The position numbers were made by a program, and so were the translations under genes. DNA of 64,000 nt. It comes from Endomychus coccineus. Lineage: Eukaryota; Arthropoda; Insecta; Coleoptera; Endomychidae. The notes beneath the pieces were generated by a model that saw only the letters and a program-made list of their open reading frames with translations, was not told the origin of the DNA and ran no database searches. Location: the NCBI GenBank assembly GCA_958510875.1, contig OY294068.1, forward strand, positions 22,052,297 through 22,116,296, read 5' to 3'. Shown piece after piece: positions 1 to 11,806 of this stretch (positions are counted from its first letter, which is position 1; each line of letters begins with the position of its first letter).

Positions 1-180
1 ACATGTTGCAAGCTACGTTTGCTTTTATCTTGCATAATAAAAAATTGAATTCGTAATTCATACAATAGATGTCGAAGCGGACAATATGAGAAGAAATCGT
101 TTGAATTCTTCTAATTAAGTTATGAATGAGGTGGCATAGGGCAATAATGATCATAAGTAATTACCCAATGAGGTAAATAA

Positions 181-412
181 TCTTACAAGTTCAGACTGTC
201 TATGACAAACAACACATAACCCCTCAACAGGATAGGTAAAGCTTATATGACATACAAGTAACGTCCATGACACACTATTCCATATTATAGATATATCTGT
301 CAATTCAAATAATTTTTTACATGACATAGAGTATACGTCACGTTTTCCACGCCTTTTGTTTCTACTCATTTGAAGTATTATGCCTTAAGTCTTGAAAGTT
401 GGGGAATAACAT
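181..412 (+). repeat. Diverged direct repeat, left copy
   Basis: This tract resembles 1381-1640. Both contain, in the same order, TTCAGACTGTC, a stretch ending ACACATAACCC, a segment rich in GACA words, ATCTGTCAATTC or CCTGTCAATTC, ACGTTTTCCA and CTTGAAAGTTGG or CTTGAAACTTGG. The pair flanks the mariner relic at 450-1120. It is probably a local duplication or two pieces of one noncoding mobile element. No convincing coding capacity is seen. Confidence 0.5.
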
Positions 413-449
413 CGCGGCGGCGGAGCAAACGTCTTTTTCTACGGATATA

Positions 450-1120
450 AGCTGCGAACTTTCTGCGAACCGTGGATGAAACATGGATCCATCACAACAG
501 ATCAGAGGCCGAAAAACAGTCGAAACAGTGGTCTTGTCCTGGCGAATCTATGCCGAAAAAAGGCTAAAGTGGGCTTATCGGCCAGCAAAGTCATGGCGAC
601 AGTTTGTTGGAATGCACACGGTATAATCCATATTGATTACCTTGAAAAAGGTAAAACAGTCACAGGCGTATATTATACAGATCTTTTTGAAACAATTCTA
701 CGCCGATTTGAAGCGAAAGCAGCCACATTTGGCAAAGGAAAAAGTGTTTATCCACCAGGACAACGCACCGGCGCACAGGTCCGCAGTCGCAATGGCAAAA
801 TTGCATGAATCACGCTACGAATTGGTTAGTCATCCACTATATTCTCCAGATTTAGCTCCCTGCGATTTTTATCTATTTCCAAACTTGAAGAAATGGCTCG
901 ACGGAAAGAGATTTGCTCCAACGATGAGGTCATCGCTGAAACAAACGTCTATTTTGAAGGATTGCCGAAATCGTATTATTCGGATGGGATCGAAAAATTA
1001 GGAAAACGTTAGACAACGTGTATCGGGCCTACAAGGAGATTATGTTGAGAAATAAAATGAGTTTTGTCCAAATAAATCATTTCTTGTTTCATTTTTCAAG
1101 GATTTTTCCCCTTGCCCTCG
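450..1120 (+). mobile_element. 5'-truncated mariner transposon with decayed D,D34D transposase
   Basis: This is the catalytic half of a mariner transposase, the enzyme that cuts and pastes the element at TA sites. The first catalytic block VDETWIHH lies at 472-495. HQDNAPAH is at 753-776 and SPDLAPCDF at 843-869, so the second and third catalytic Asp (759 and 864) are exactly 34 residues apart, as in the family. At least three frameshifts break the frame: an extra A near 575, one near 715-740 and one near 925. The DNA-binding N-terminal half is absent. The 3' terminal inverted repeat ends at 1120 (CCCCTTGCCCTCG) followed by TA. That end is the inverse of the 5' ends at 7338 and, more loosely, 32923. 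The element is dead. Confidence 0.9.
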
Positions 1121-1129
1121 TATATAAAA

Positions 1130-1710
1130 AGGAAATATCACTGATTAACTCACTCATCACGAAATCTCCGAAACTATAAAGCCGATCGACTTGAAATTTG
1201 GAAGGTAGGTTCCCTATATGACGTAGGCGCCTTTTTCGAAATTCAATCTCAATCGAGGTGAAAGGGATTCTATATCTTCGAGACGTTTTTGACAGGTAAC
1301 ATAATCACCTCAAGTTTCCATGACAGACAGTTCCATAGATCGATGGATCATCAACACAGTTCAGACCATAGTCAAAGTATTGACTATGGTTCAGACTGTC
1401 TTCGACAGATCAGGACCACACATAACCCATAACGAGACAGCTAACGTTTACACGACAGACAACTGATACAGCGACAGTCGCATAATGTCCGCGACAGACC
1501 ACTCCATAACTTAGATATCCTGTCAATTCAAAACATAAATTTTCACATGTCGAAGTAGGTATAGCTTTACGTTTTTCCATGACTTTAGCAGTTTTTACAA
1601 ATCTTTAATATTCATGAAGTCTTGAAACTTGGAAATGACATGCCTTAACTATTTCTAAAGGTACTAGCTGTTTCGGTGGGCGTAGCCTGCGGATAACAGC
1701 TAGTGCTTAT
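1130..1710. mobile_element. Possible Helitron-like noncoding tract
   Basis: It begins with ACTCATCACGAAATCTCC and a following run on the pattern 'ACTTGAAATTTGG ... GGTAGGTTCC', wording I associate with noncoding parts of Helitron-like elements in insects. It ends near a hairpin whose 10-bp arms ACTAGCTGTT (1664-1673) and AACAGCTAGT (1696-1705) enclose a GC-rich loop. The segment 1381-1640 is the right copy of the repeat at 181-412. No Rep/helicase coding is present. The assignment is inference from wording and the hairpin only. Confidence 0.3.
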
Positions 1711-2955
1711 ATTGCCGAGATAGAAAATGTCAGAGGTGAATTTCTGGTCCCTCTCCAAACCGGCAAACCGTTCTAGAAACTGATAAATTTATATTAACTA
1801 GGCGTACCCCGCCCGACACCGTTTTCTTAACCACCCCAGTGACAGTTACGGCGACCTGGCGGTCTACCATCCGCCATGCATCTCAGTTGCACGCTTTTAC
1901 TTAATTTTCAGGGGCTCACGTTTCACCAAACGACGTAACTTTTTAATTTTCGAGTACATCTGCAGTCTAGCCCTTTTCGAACGATACATCAATCACCACC
2001 CTACCCTAACCTTATCTCTATCAAACTGGTCATTAACGCTATTAAAATATAAGATATTTATATACTCATTCAATTGTTGTGTAAACTTGATGACTCATCA
2101 TTAATTTTTTTAAATCAATTTTTGGAATCAAGAATAGAAAACAAAATTTCCTGTACAATATTATAAAATATATGTCGCTATTTGAAGAATTTCTTTCATA
2201 ATTATTGATAAATCTTTTGCAACGTACCTGTTCATTTTAAATGTCCTTCGCGATAGTTTGTGGAACGGTGTACAGTGTACACCCCACTGATTGTAAACTA
2301 AAAATCAATATATTTCAACTTGGGCACTGACACGGTAATTATGTACATTTTAATGAGTATGTGGGCATATTTACATAATTTTAATGCATGTGTTACTAAT
2401 TATGACTATGACATGTTAGATCTGCGGTTTTGTTAAAAAAATAATGATTATAATTCTTGGTACAGTATACAAATCTTATTGTTCAAGGTACAATCCTGTT
2501 AGCGATGCTTTTAAACTGTCTGTATCGTTCGTTAATCAATAGCAATTAGTGACATGTTTATTTGGATTCCAAACAAGCGCGTTATATCAGTAGCGTAACC
2601 AAGGCTGTTTCGAAAAGGGAAGATGATGATTTAACTTATTCTCCATTGTTTCTACAGTTCCAGCAGGATATTATCTGATATTTTCCCCAATTTCAAAATT
2701 ATTTTCAGGTGGTTTTAGAGGTGGGAAGCTTAAAATATACGCCGTGGAATGTTTTCCCGACATTCGTTCCGCATAGCCTTTTTTTTTAGTTTTTTTGCGA
2801 ATTCTTTAATTTTCTGGTTTCCGTCGATAGTTTTGGGGTTTGTTAATAGCCTCCCAACAAAAATGATTGAAATATTTTGATTTACATTGTTGAACAACCA
2901 ACAATTTATTTTTATTATTGTTTATTCAAATTCAAGTACGTGACAGGCAAGTGCC
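1711..2955. other. AT-rich stretch, nothing recognised
   Basis: No credible coding frame, tandem repeat or RNA gene is seen. A short GC-richer patch lies near 1800-1990. It may be single-copy or heavily decayed repeat DNA. Confidence 0.4.
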
Positions 2956-2959
2956 AAAA

Positions 2960-3400
2960 TAGTACACAGTATTACATACAAGTGATACAGAAAGAAAAGA
3001 AAACAAAAAGAGGGAAATTACAAACTGCAGCAAAATTATACATAGAACGAACAAAAGTATCAGCTCTACGAAAGACAGCTAAGCCAATATCAATTACATC
3101 AACCCGATATCCGTTTAACACTAGGCACATCCTATCCACCACAGAGTTCCTATCGTAGCTGGCTCTATAAAACGTTATATGGAAATATTCATTCCATTGC
3201 TGGAAAGTGATAAAATCTCCCTGAATGTTTCGGCAATATAGATCATCTGTGAATCTTTTGGAACATTTTAAGGTCGTCAGCAAACAAAATCTTTCACTGC
3301 TCAAAAACAAGGGAGATGTCATTGTTGAATAGCAAAAAGAGAAGTGGCCCAATAAGATAGCCCTGAGACACCTCGGATGTCACCAATTTCAATGGGCTTG
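2960..3400 (-). pseudogene. Jockey-type LINE reverse transcriptase fragment
   Basis: Read on the minus strand from about 3385 this gives a degenerate GVSQG...IGPLLFLLFNNDI block. It is followed by an intact FADDLKMF motif, which holds the two catalytic Asp of the RT palm, and then frame-broken sequence that still resembles the thumb region. Several stops and frameshifts are present. The endonuclease and the 5' half of the RT are missing. The order of motifs is that of jockey-clade non-LTR retrotransposons. It is dead and has no neighbour from the same element. Confidence 0.75.
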
Positions 3401-4369
3401 GAGGAAGACTATCAAAACGTGTCCAGAAAATTTCACCAAAACTAATACATTTTTTCGACAGTTATCGTGTATCGTAGTAAAATTTTGAAAAATCGCATAT
3501 CATTTGACGTAATAACTCGGAGACGGAGAATCGGATCACCAAAAACAGATTACTGTCGGCTGCCAGCAAGTATTACCTAAAAACGTGGCAAATCTCAAAT
3601 TTCCACTCCAACCCGTTTTCGAGAAAAAATGATTAACGTAAAAAATATGTTTCGGAACACGGCGGCAATGGAAACGGAAACTTGTCGATACAGTCGATAA
3701 CCACAGTAACAAACAATAAAAATAAACTATTTATCAAGGAGTAGGATATAGAATTTATGGTCTATTTTCGACTTCTTGCATCTACCAATCTTTTGTTTAA
3801 TTTTGTAAAACAGAAAATTAAGTGAAGGTCTTTATTATTATTATTCGAACTAAAGGTTGTCCAGTCGTCTTGAAACGCTCAAAGAGCATGGATTTGAAAA
3901 TTGATCTAGTAGGTATTACTTCTGACAAGCAGTCAAGTTTAATTTAGTTCTAAATTATTTTATCCAAACTAAAAACCAAAACTGTTAATGGAATTGATTA
4001 AAATTTAACTATTCAATTCACGTGATCCCACAAAAACAAAGCCACGAATGGGCGGAAATACTGGGAATGCTAGCGAATGTAAACATTATTTATTATTCGT
4101 TTAGATGTGTCATGCTACCCAGAAACGTTGCCGCGAATGTTGTTGACGGCTGCAATGATGGCAATGCGAACGAATGGAAACGTTTGTTAGTTGTATTCCG
4201 GGCTCAAGATATATGACGATAGTTTTTCTATGCATCGCTTTTTCAAATTTCTTATATGTAGTGCGGCAAAATATACCCAGCCATGGAATATTGTTTTAAT
4301 TGTGTTATTTCTTTGACAACTGTCATAAGTAAAGTTTTATATCAAAGTAGAAATATACAGAATTTTGTT
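3401..4369. other. Unassigned AT-rich sequence
   Basis: No recognisable gene. The 64-codon open frame at 4022-4216 lies in a slightly GC-richer patch (3990-4210) and has no motif I recognise. Confidence 0.4.
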
Positions 4370-5140
4370 ATGGAACGTTAATCGCCTCAAGAACACGCAG
4401 AAATTGTTAAATTGTATTTCCAAAACTTTTCTTCGATAATTTTAACTCGACGCGCTTGTAGGAGAGCGTATCCCGGTCGAAGAGCTCCTTACGGAGAAAC
4501 AGTTCGTCGTTTAGCAAACGAGTTTTTACAGAATCACACAGTAAGTAATGTAAAGTATACTGAAAGACCTCGTTCTGGTCGTTCAAACGAAAATATTGAA
4601 CTTGTTCGGCCTGACGTTCAGGCAGAACCAACAACATCCGCAATTAGGGTTGCTCATTTCAAGAAGAATTTTTCACTTAGACTTGCGTATGTATCCATAC
4701 AAAATTCAAAGTGTGTTCAAACTGCGGCTAATTGATATTCAAAGACGTTTGCAATACGCATTATTAACTTAGTGGAAGCAGAACCCAATTTTTGGCGAGA
4801 TTTGAAAATAAGCGATGAAAACCCTCGTTTTATTCAAGAGAACATGCAGTTTGATAAAAAAATCGTTGTTTGGTGCACAATACGCTCCGAACGAATCATT
4901 GGACCCTTCTTTTTTGAAGATACCAGAGACAATGCAGTTACTGTTAATGGAAAACGGTATCGAACAAGGATACGTGAATTTCTGCAACTACAGTTGGAAG
5001 AACTTGGTATGGAAAATTCTGGTACCAGCAGGATGGGGCCACATGCCACACAGCGCGTGAAACCGTCGCACTTCTCAGAGATATTTTCCCTGCCAGGTTG
5101 CTCTAAAAAAAACGGTGATGTTGAGATATTCTGATTACGG
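4370..5140 (+). mobile_element. Tc1/mariner-superfamily (DDE_3-type) transposon relic
   Basis: The frame starts at an ATG (4370) and reads a helix-turn-helix N-terminus with SPQEHAEIVKLYF, then RRAPYGETVRRLANEF, RPRSGRSNENIE, KISDE (first catalytic Asp region), ENPRFIQENMQFDKKI, RIIGPFFFED and a TCHTARET-like block from a shifted frame. Stop codons, frameshifts and a deletion between SDE and ENPRFI are evident. The third catalytic segment (normally a WPPRSPDL-type motif) is missing because the relic stops after NGDVE. No terminal inverted repeats were found. The assignment rests on remembered family wording. Confidence 0.8.
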
Positions 5141-5164
5141 TCATGCAACCAAAGACGACAATAT

Positions 5165-5300
5165 AATAGATCTAAGTTTCGTTTCAAACAAACTTGGTGT
5201 GTTTCCATTCTGATGAAAAAGATAACTGGAATCCAACCCATTTCAGTGGTAATTGGGGAAGCAATCTATATCGAGCTCATCCATTATCTAGAGAGATCCA
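5165..5300 (+). pseudogene. Jockey-type RT fragment
   Basis: The open frame reads IQPISVVIGEAIYIELIHYL and then ERS. This parallels ITLLSVISKVMEKAINIELI and the following KYLERS in the larger jockey-type RT on the minus strand at 12890-14440. Just upstream, NKLGVFPF echoes YKLGVFRSS there. Only this short finger-region piece is present, directly after the Tc1 relic, so two dead elements abut here. Confidence 0.6.
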
Positions 5301-7335
5301 AAATGGTGAAGGATATACTACTGATGGAAGAAGAAAAAAAAATGGTAAAACAAGATTTTATAGTTGTTCCGAAGACAATCCCATTTTTGCAAGGAATGAT
5401 CGGTTGCGAAAGCGGCATTGCTAGTGGTTCAATTATTTCACTGATCTCATTGATCAACTCCATGTTCCCGAAGTTTCCAATGATCCAAGCTAGCTTGGAA
5501 TGTATAGGTATAAGGGAAGTTGAGAATAGTAAAACGCAGATCTATCACAGATTTCAATGCTTTAATGAACTGGTAGGTCCGTCGAACAATGCTTTCTGTG
5601 TTGCCAGGTTGCCACCTATCACTGATGGTGAAAACCTTCATTCTCATCGTGTTTATCCACAAGGACAGCATCATTATATGTCATAATAATGTTTATTGAA
5701 TATAAAGATACAACATTTGTTATTTGTATTAATCAGCATAACAAATGATGAGTCGACAAGGTTCCGACCGTGAGTGCATGACATGAGTGTCAATGCCGGC
5801 AAGTAGATCAACCTTCGCCGAACTATAGCATATACTATTATTAGCGTAGCAAGGCTTCTCCCTTGAGAATAGATATTTAAGTACATTGGATGATATTAAG
5901 AAGTTCAGCTAGTGCAGTTAGTATTAGAAACTATTCCAACTATCTGCCCCTATGTCTAAGTTCCATAAGAAACGTCTACCATAACCCAACACCGAACTTG
6001 TTAACCGATAAGACATGGCGTTCCTAGCAAGCTAAAGAAGGAACCCTTGTTCAGATATTATAGAGCGATACTTCCAGCCCTTTCATCAGTTATTATATGG
6101 CAATCCTCAACGGTCCCTTCTTTGAGGAAGGCATATCATATGGATTTTTATTATGATAAAATGGAAAGTGGGAATGAAAGTAGATAGTGGAGAACCCAAT
6201 GGGAATTGGAAATGGATATGGAAACAGGAAACACAAGCAAGTCAAAATACAAATTTTATATGGACTATGTGCTGCACTATGGAACACGAGCGACCAAATG
6301 AAGGGGCTCAGCTCGGATGTTGAAATTTATGGATACATTAGAACATTTCTAGCATAAACTTCCGTTTATTTATCCTGATTTTAGATATTTTCGGTAAAAT
6401 GAAATGAGTAGAATAACAATGACTAGAAGACATGTTGACCGAAAAATTGACCGTACAACTCATCAAAATTAATCAATATCAATATCGAAAGTTTAACCCT
6501 GAATACAGTGTCAATTAATTGACAAATAATACTTCTGAATAATACCAGTGGAATGTATTCCCTCTTTCCGCCTGTCCAGAAAATTTCGAATGAAGGTTTA
6601 GTTGGTGGCCGGGCAAATATTGGTAGGATTAAAAACGATAAATTACAATAATTATCACAAGGACGAGCAATAAATTCGCCCATACTGTATTAAGAACTGG
6701 ACCAAAATAATCCGAAAGACACCGCGAGAGATAAATTCCCGCTTTGTTCTAGCTCCAATTTTTCATCGGCGCGCAGCTTCTTTTCTTTGCAAGATCGAAA
6801 TTGCAAATTGGCATCTTTTGTGTGGATGGTATCGCATCTCCACCTTGCCGAGTCGCTGTCGGGGGCGCTGTGAAGTTTGCGTTAGTGAACAGCAGCAGCA
6901 GCAGCAGGCAGGCTCTGTCTTTTAGCAAACGCGAGTCCCGGCGATACCCTTTAATTCCTTTGTCCCGCGTCCTGACTGCTTGTCGCTTTTAAGTACATTA
7001 AAATACCTTGGGTATATGCTAGGAGCAATAAACGCAATCTGGGAAATTCTCTTCCATCTTTACCGACTCTCGAATGAAATGGTCCACTAAATACGGAGCT
7101 TTCATAAACAAAAATTAACTTTGGCGTGGAAAGATGAATACCTTTATGTAATTATGGAATATTCCACTTCTTCCGAAACACGATTCTTACTCTACACGTC
7201 TGGAAGATTACGAATTCTAACTTACTTCTGTTTGTTTGTGAGCTGTACGTTATTTGACATTTATTTCCAATCACTCCGTTAGCTTCATGTGTGGAACTAA
7301 GAAGATAAAAAAACTTCTCTAGGAAACAAGGGACA
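5301..7335. other. Unassigned region including a 129-codon open stretch
   Basis: The plus frame stays open from the RT fragment to 5686, but residues after ERS match no family I know. It is probably fortuitous. From 5690 to 7335 I see no gene. A slightly GC-richer patch at 6740-6990 carries six CAG units (6890-6907) and could be single-copy DNA. Confidence 0.35.
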
Positions 7336-7337
7336 TA

Positions 7338-7545
7338 CGAGGGCAAGGCGAAAAGTCCCTGAAAAATAAAACAGTTGGCGCCACAAATCATCTTTAACTA
7401 AACCGCATTAAAATTTTCAGACTGATACGTCATTTAGTTCTGTTTTGACACCCATTGAAAGCAAGCAACTTAGAAAATTTTTGTAAACATGGAAAAAAGT
7501 GAATTTCTCGTCTTGATTAAACATTTCTCTGTGGATGTTTTTAAT
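7338..7545 (+). mobile_element. Mariner 5' end with transposase start
   Basis: A TA (7336-7337) precedes the TIR CGAGGGCAAGGCGAAAAG, which is the inverse of the mariner 3' end at 1120. The transposase ATG is at 7489 and reads MEKSEFLVLIKHF, the usual start of a mariner transposase. Homology is lost at about 7545, where LINE sequence takes over. The body and 3' TIR are missing. It supplies the part that the copy at 450-1120 lacks, so both probably come from one family. Confidence 0.75.
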
Positions 7546-7594
7546 GTTTATTTTTCTCATCGTTATCCTTTGAAGGTAGTCAGAAAACTTGTTG

Positions 7595-8560
7595 ACTGAG
7601 GAGTATCTTGCATTTAGAATGTAAGAAAAATTATACTTAATTATACTTTGGTTGAACGATTTCTTGACTAAAAGAAAATTCACAGTGAAAGTGGGTAACT
7701 GAATTTTCAAAGTAGGTAGCGGAGTGCCTCATGAATATGTTTTGGGTCCACTCCTATTCCTGGTTTTTGTGATTTGTGGTACCATTCACACAACAAATCT
7801 TCATTCCTGACAGACGACGTTAAAATCTATGGTTCTTCTTCTGAACACAGGTCTCTTCAACTGGAAGTAACTTGTATATGCTCCTGGTGCACCGACTGGT
7901 TTCTTTCCCTCAATGTCGATAAGTGTGTTGTCCTCCATACAGGTAGAGCTAATTCAATATTTTGTCAACAGTTCAGAGTTAAAACCTGTGTCCTCGTGTA
8001 ATGATTATGGTGTCACAATTACGTCGAATCTAACATGGTCAGAGCATATCACGAAAGCTTGCAAACGAGCAAATTCGCAGCTGTTCTTTCTTAGAAGGTC
8101 ATTCTCCACAGTTTCGTTCAAAACCTTCATGCACCTGTACAAAGCATACGTTCGCCCTATCCTTGAATATACTGGTCCAGTGTGGTGTCCAGTGCTCGCA
8201 TCTAATCAAAAACGGCTGGAAGGTGTCCAGAGATTAGCAACAAGGCTTTCCTTTGGTAGGATTAGACCTTGTTACGAAGAAAGGCTCATACTGGCAAATA
8301 TACCCATATTGCAACAGAGACGTCTTCGTACACCATCTGCTTCCAGACAGCTTATCATGCCTGCTTCTCCTCCAAGTTGACACTAGCTTCTAATTAGAAA
8401 AAGAAAAGTTCACATCCAACATCAGATCTCTTTCTTTAGTAATAGAATTTCTAATGCATTTTCTGTTAATGCGTTCAAAAGCCAATTTGATTTTAGGTTA
8501 CAATCCTTATCATTGCTTTAAACTTTTTATTGTTTTGTCATTTGTGAATTTGTTATTGTC
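7595..8560 (+). pseudogene. CR1/jockey-type LINE reverse transcriptase, 3' half
   Basis: The translation, with two or three frame changes, gives FLTKRKFTVKVG, SGVPHEYVLGPLLFLVF (RT GxPQG block), FLTDDVKIYGSS (the FADD box with F-A changed to L-T), LNVDKCVVLHTG, NDYGVTITSNLTWSEHI, LYKAYVRPILEYTGPVW, RLEGVQRLATRLSF and ILQQRRLR. This is the RT palm-to-thumb order of CR1/L2-like and jockey-like LINEs. The endonuclease and RT fingers are lost, as is usual for 5' truncation. An AT-rich tail continues to about 8560. It abuts the mariner 5' end. Confidence 0.9.
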
Positions 8561-8883
8561 TTGATCGGTATTATCAACTACTGTAATTATTGTTGTTTGT
8601 TATGCTTTAATGCTTGTCATGAATATATTCATTTTGTTTTCTTAGCCTCACAGACATTCTCTATCTGCTCTTACTTTGTGTTAATAATATTAATGATTAT
8701 ATGGTGCATGAACAAGCCATAATAGTAGTAGGTGTAGGTAATTCAATGGTCAAGGACACTCGCTACAGGAAATCCACATGTTCCATAGTAGTGAGGATAG
8801 TAACCACTACCATGTTCCATACGCAGGACGACGTCTTAATGATCCAGGAATCTGTACCATAGAACACGCGGATGACTAACCAT
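8561..8883. other. Short unassigned spacer
   Basis: This is AT-rich at first, then has TAG/TAC-rich wording near 8720-8860. No gene is seen. Its right edge is the TSD of the MITE that follows. Confidence 0.4.
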
Positions 8884-9163
8884 CAGAGGGATGTAAAGAT
8901 AGAGAGCGCGAGCGACTATTTTAGTGACCGGGCTTAAGATATATAATCGGATGGTGCGGGAATTTTGTTTAGCGAGAAATCCACTACTCCTCAACAACTT
9001 GTATTGTATTCTACCAAAGAGGTCCTCGTTGTATACTACTGTGTGTGGGGCGATCTTTAGTAAAGAGAGGGGATGAATCTTTAGCTGTTACTTCGCTTAA
9101 ACTCGGTCATTTTTTTAACGTTACGCTTATGGCGCTAGCGCTCTCTATCCTTACATCTCTCTG
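8884..9163. mobile_element. hAT-type MITE with 8-bp TSD
   Basis: Terminal inverted repeats of about 33 bp: the left starts CAGAGGGATGTAAAGATAG (8884) and the right, read inverted from 9163, starts CAGAGAGATGTAAGGATAG. There are four differences over 33 bp. The flanks are CTAACCAT (8876-8883) and CTAATCAT (9164-9171), which match at 7 of 8 positions. An 8-bp TSD with CAGAG-type termini is the hallmark of hAT transposons. At 280 bp with no coding capacity this is a non-autonomous copy that must have been moved by another element's transposase. Confidence 0.85.
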
Positions 9164-10249
9164 CTAATCATTCTGCTAATAGGACGACTTGGGCGGTTCT
9201 ATGCTACCGAATGCAGATCCTTAAAACAGAGCTGGTTCTTTTCTCGAGAAAAATGAATATAAGCAAGCTCAAGCTACCTAAACTACTAAATACCACCTAC
9301 CGATGTCGTCAGTTTTGTCCTAAAAATAATTAACTTTTCAATTGACCACAATATTTTTTAAACATTATACAAATGTAAAAGAAGCTGTTCAATCAATGTT
9401 CTGCAAGCAATTTCGCAAGTGGCATTGTTGAAAATGTCCGACCGAGCCATCAAAATTCAATCGTTGCCTTTTTATATGTTTCCCCCGTCGCTACCCGAGT
9501 ATCGATTACAAATTATCAAAGACCAAACGAAGGAAAATAAAAGCATTAAATCCATCGTACGGCCGTTGAGTTTGATGTCATTGTTCCGAATGTAATATCA
9601 GATGTAGAGTGCGACAATAAACTTTAAACGTTTGTACGCAATGAGGCATAGAGAAACTTAGCTTCACCCAGCACCCACAGCAGCTCGGCAACGGCAGAGA
9701 CAGCAACATTGTACTAGTATGTCGAGTTGAGAGGCGGGAAGGCGTGAGGGAATCGCCCCGTCCCCTTGCAAACAATCACTTTTATCGCGGCCAGTTTTAT
9801 GTTGACGGGTTGGCAGTATGATGTTTTTCTCAGCATTAGGATAGACCGTAATGACCTTGGATACATCGATTGTAATGGTCCATCATTTACGCTTGTATTC
9901 GATGAGGCTGAACACTTTTAATTAATTATTGGAGGATTTATTTATAGCACCATCGATTAGGTTCCGTAATAATGATAATAATTGTAGAAGTAATTCATTG
10001 TCGGATAGTCGTAATGTTCGATCAAATTGCGGAAATATAAATACAGGCGAATAATAGGGATAACGTAAAATTATTACTAGGTGGCTGGGTGCATCATGAG
10101 GATTAACTATTAATTATATATTACAACAAATCATGTGACTATTGAAAGCAATAGTTATTTGAATATCTCTTCTATAAACACTATTAAAAGAGGAATTTTT
10201 AATATGTGATTCTTTAATTAAAATTTTATCGATTTATAGAACTCTGTTA
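9164..10249. other. Unassigned AT-rich sequence
   Basis: No recognisable coding or repeat structure was found. A GC-richer patch at 9560-9790 holds a 65-codon minus-strand frame without recognisable motifs. Confidence 0.35.
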
Positions 10250-11430
10250 AGGGTGATCATTTCTAATCCTAGTGAAGTGTTTTAAACTGTTAGTCAGTTG
10301 AACATTATTAATCATATATGTATAAGAGTTTTCCACCTTAATTACCTTATTTACAAAGTGTAATAATTCTATCAGCTCTGAATTGGCACCCACAAAGTTA
10401 ATTCCATTATCAGAATACATATTTTGCTATTTGCCTCTTCTGGACACAAAACGACGCATTGATGCTAAAAATGCTTCAGTTGTGAGGTCGGTTACTAATT
10501 CTAAATGAACTGCCTTAGTTGAAAAGCATACGAATAAGCATATGTAGGATTTTATCAATTTAGGATTACGTGTTTTTCTGTCTTTTAGCAAGATGGGACC
10601 AGCATAGTCTTCACCTACATTAAAGAATGGGAAACCTTGTACCAGTCTAGATTCTGGTAAAGACCCCATTAAATAAGTAATACCACTTGAATTCACTTTG
10701 AAACATTTTACACAATCATGTGCAATTTTCTTAGATGTTGTTTTTCGTGAAATTGGTCAAAATCGCTCACGGATTGATGATAACATTGCATTTGGACCAC
10801 AATGTAATAATCTTTTATGCTCATTTCTAAGTATGAGATTTGTTAATATATGTTTTGCAGGCAGAATGATTGGATGTTTTTTATCAAATGAAAAATCAGA
10901 TTTTCGAATTCGACCGCCTACACGGATAAGGTTTTGATTGTCCAAAAATGGATTAAGTAATAGAATGCTACATTTTATACCAACTTCTTTTGATTTAGCG
11001 AGATCTTTGAGCTCCTGTTTGAAATGTTGTTCCTGAGAAATTTTTATTAATGTGTACAGGGCGTTTTGAGTTTCACTTACTGTTAATACACCAACTCTTC
11101 TTTTATCTGCTGGGCATGTAATATTGAAATGAAATACAATACGCTGTGACCCTTTGTAATTTAAACAAAAAAGAAAACCTTTCAAATATATTGAAGTCTG
11201 TTGATACAGTCGTTAGTGTTATAGTAGGCACAGTGTTTCGTTTTTCAGGTTCAATTGGCCATTCATCGGTATTTTTCTCTAACCAACATGGTCCGTTAAA
11301 CCAAAAGTTAGATTTCAGTAATTCTTTTGGGGTTACCCCCCTCGTTCTATACATTATTACCAACTGTACAAAAATTTTACTTACTACGTTTTTTATTAAT
11401 TCCACTACAGATATATTTAACATAACTTTA
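10250..11430 (-). pseudogene. BEL/Pao LTR retrotransposon pol relic (RNase H-to-integrase region)
   Basis: Reading leftward from 11430: a block with TRGVTPKELL, WFNGPCWLEK and EWPIEP, a frame change, then VGVLTVSETQNALY, LLNPFLDNQNLIRVGGRIRK, KHPIILPAKH and NAMLSSIRERF. After another break come the integrase core blocks PFFNVGEDYAGPIL, CLFVCFSTKAVHLELVTDL, LASMRRFVSRRGK and YSDNGINFVGANSEL. The D of DYAGP and the D of SDNG are the first two catalytic integrase acids. The N-terminal RT and the LTRs were not found. At least three frame breaks make it inactive. It is an old genomic relic, described only. Confidence 0.9.
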
Positions 11431-11806
11431 ACATAATTATTCCTTCTAATATTTGGTTTGACTTCGTGCCTTATTAGTTCAATTGGATTAAATACACAAT
11501 ACGAGGGGGAAGACGCAACACTGTATGTCCTTGTCCTGTTGCAAGTTAATCACACACGTATTCTTTATTAATTTTTTTAATCTTTAATACTTCTAAAAGA
11601 TCCCGTCTCCTGCAAGTTTATTCAAAATATATATTATGATCTATCATAAATCTCTTCTAATCTGGGAGATTATGATAACTAGCATTGTCCATTACAATTA
11701 CGCTACTTAATCTAATCACGATCATTTATTGTCTGAGCTATTGCGATCTTATGGATGAAAAGTCATGCGTCTCGTGCTTCGATTACTCAAACCAAGGACG
11801 GTAGTA
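11431..11806. other. Unassigned AT-rich spacer
   Basis: No gene is seen between the BEL/Pao relic and the TIR element. It could contain unrecognised parts of the BEL element, but no LTR pair is visible. Confidence 0.3.

Noticed and set aside
5301..5686. Long open frame continuing from the jockey fragment as a real gene
   Set aside because: It starts inside a dead RT fragment, and the rest has no motif. A minus-strand frame overlaps it.
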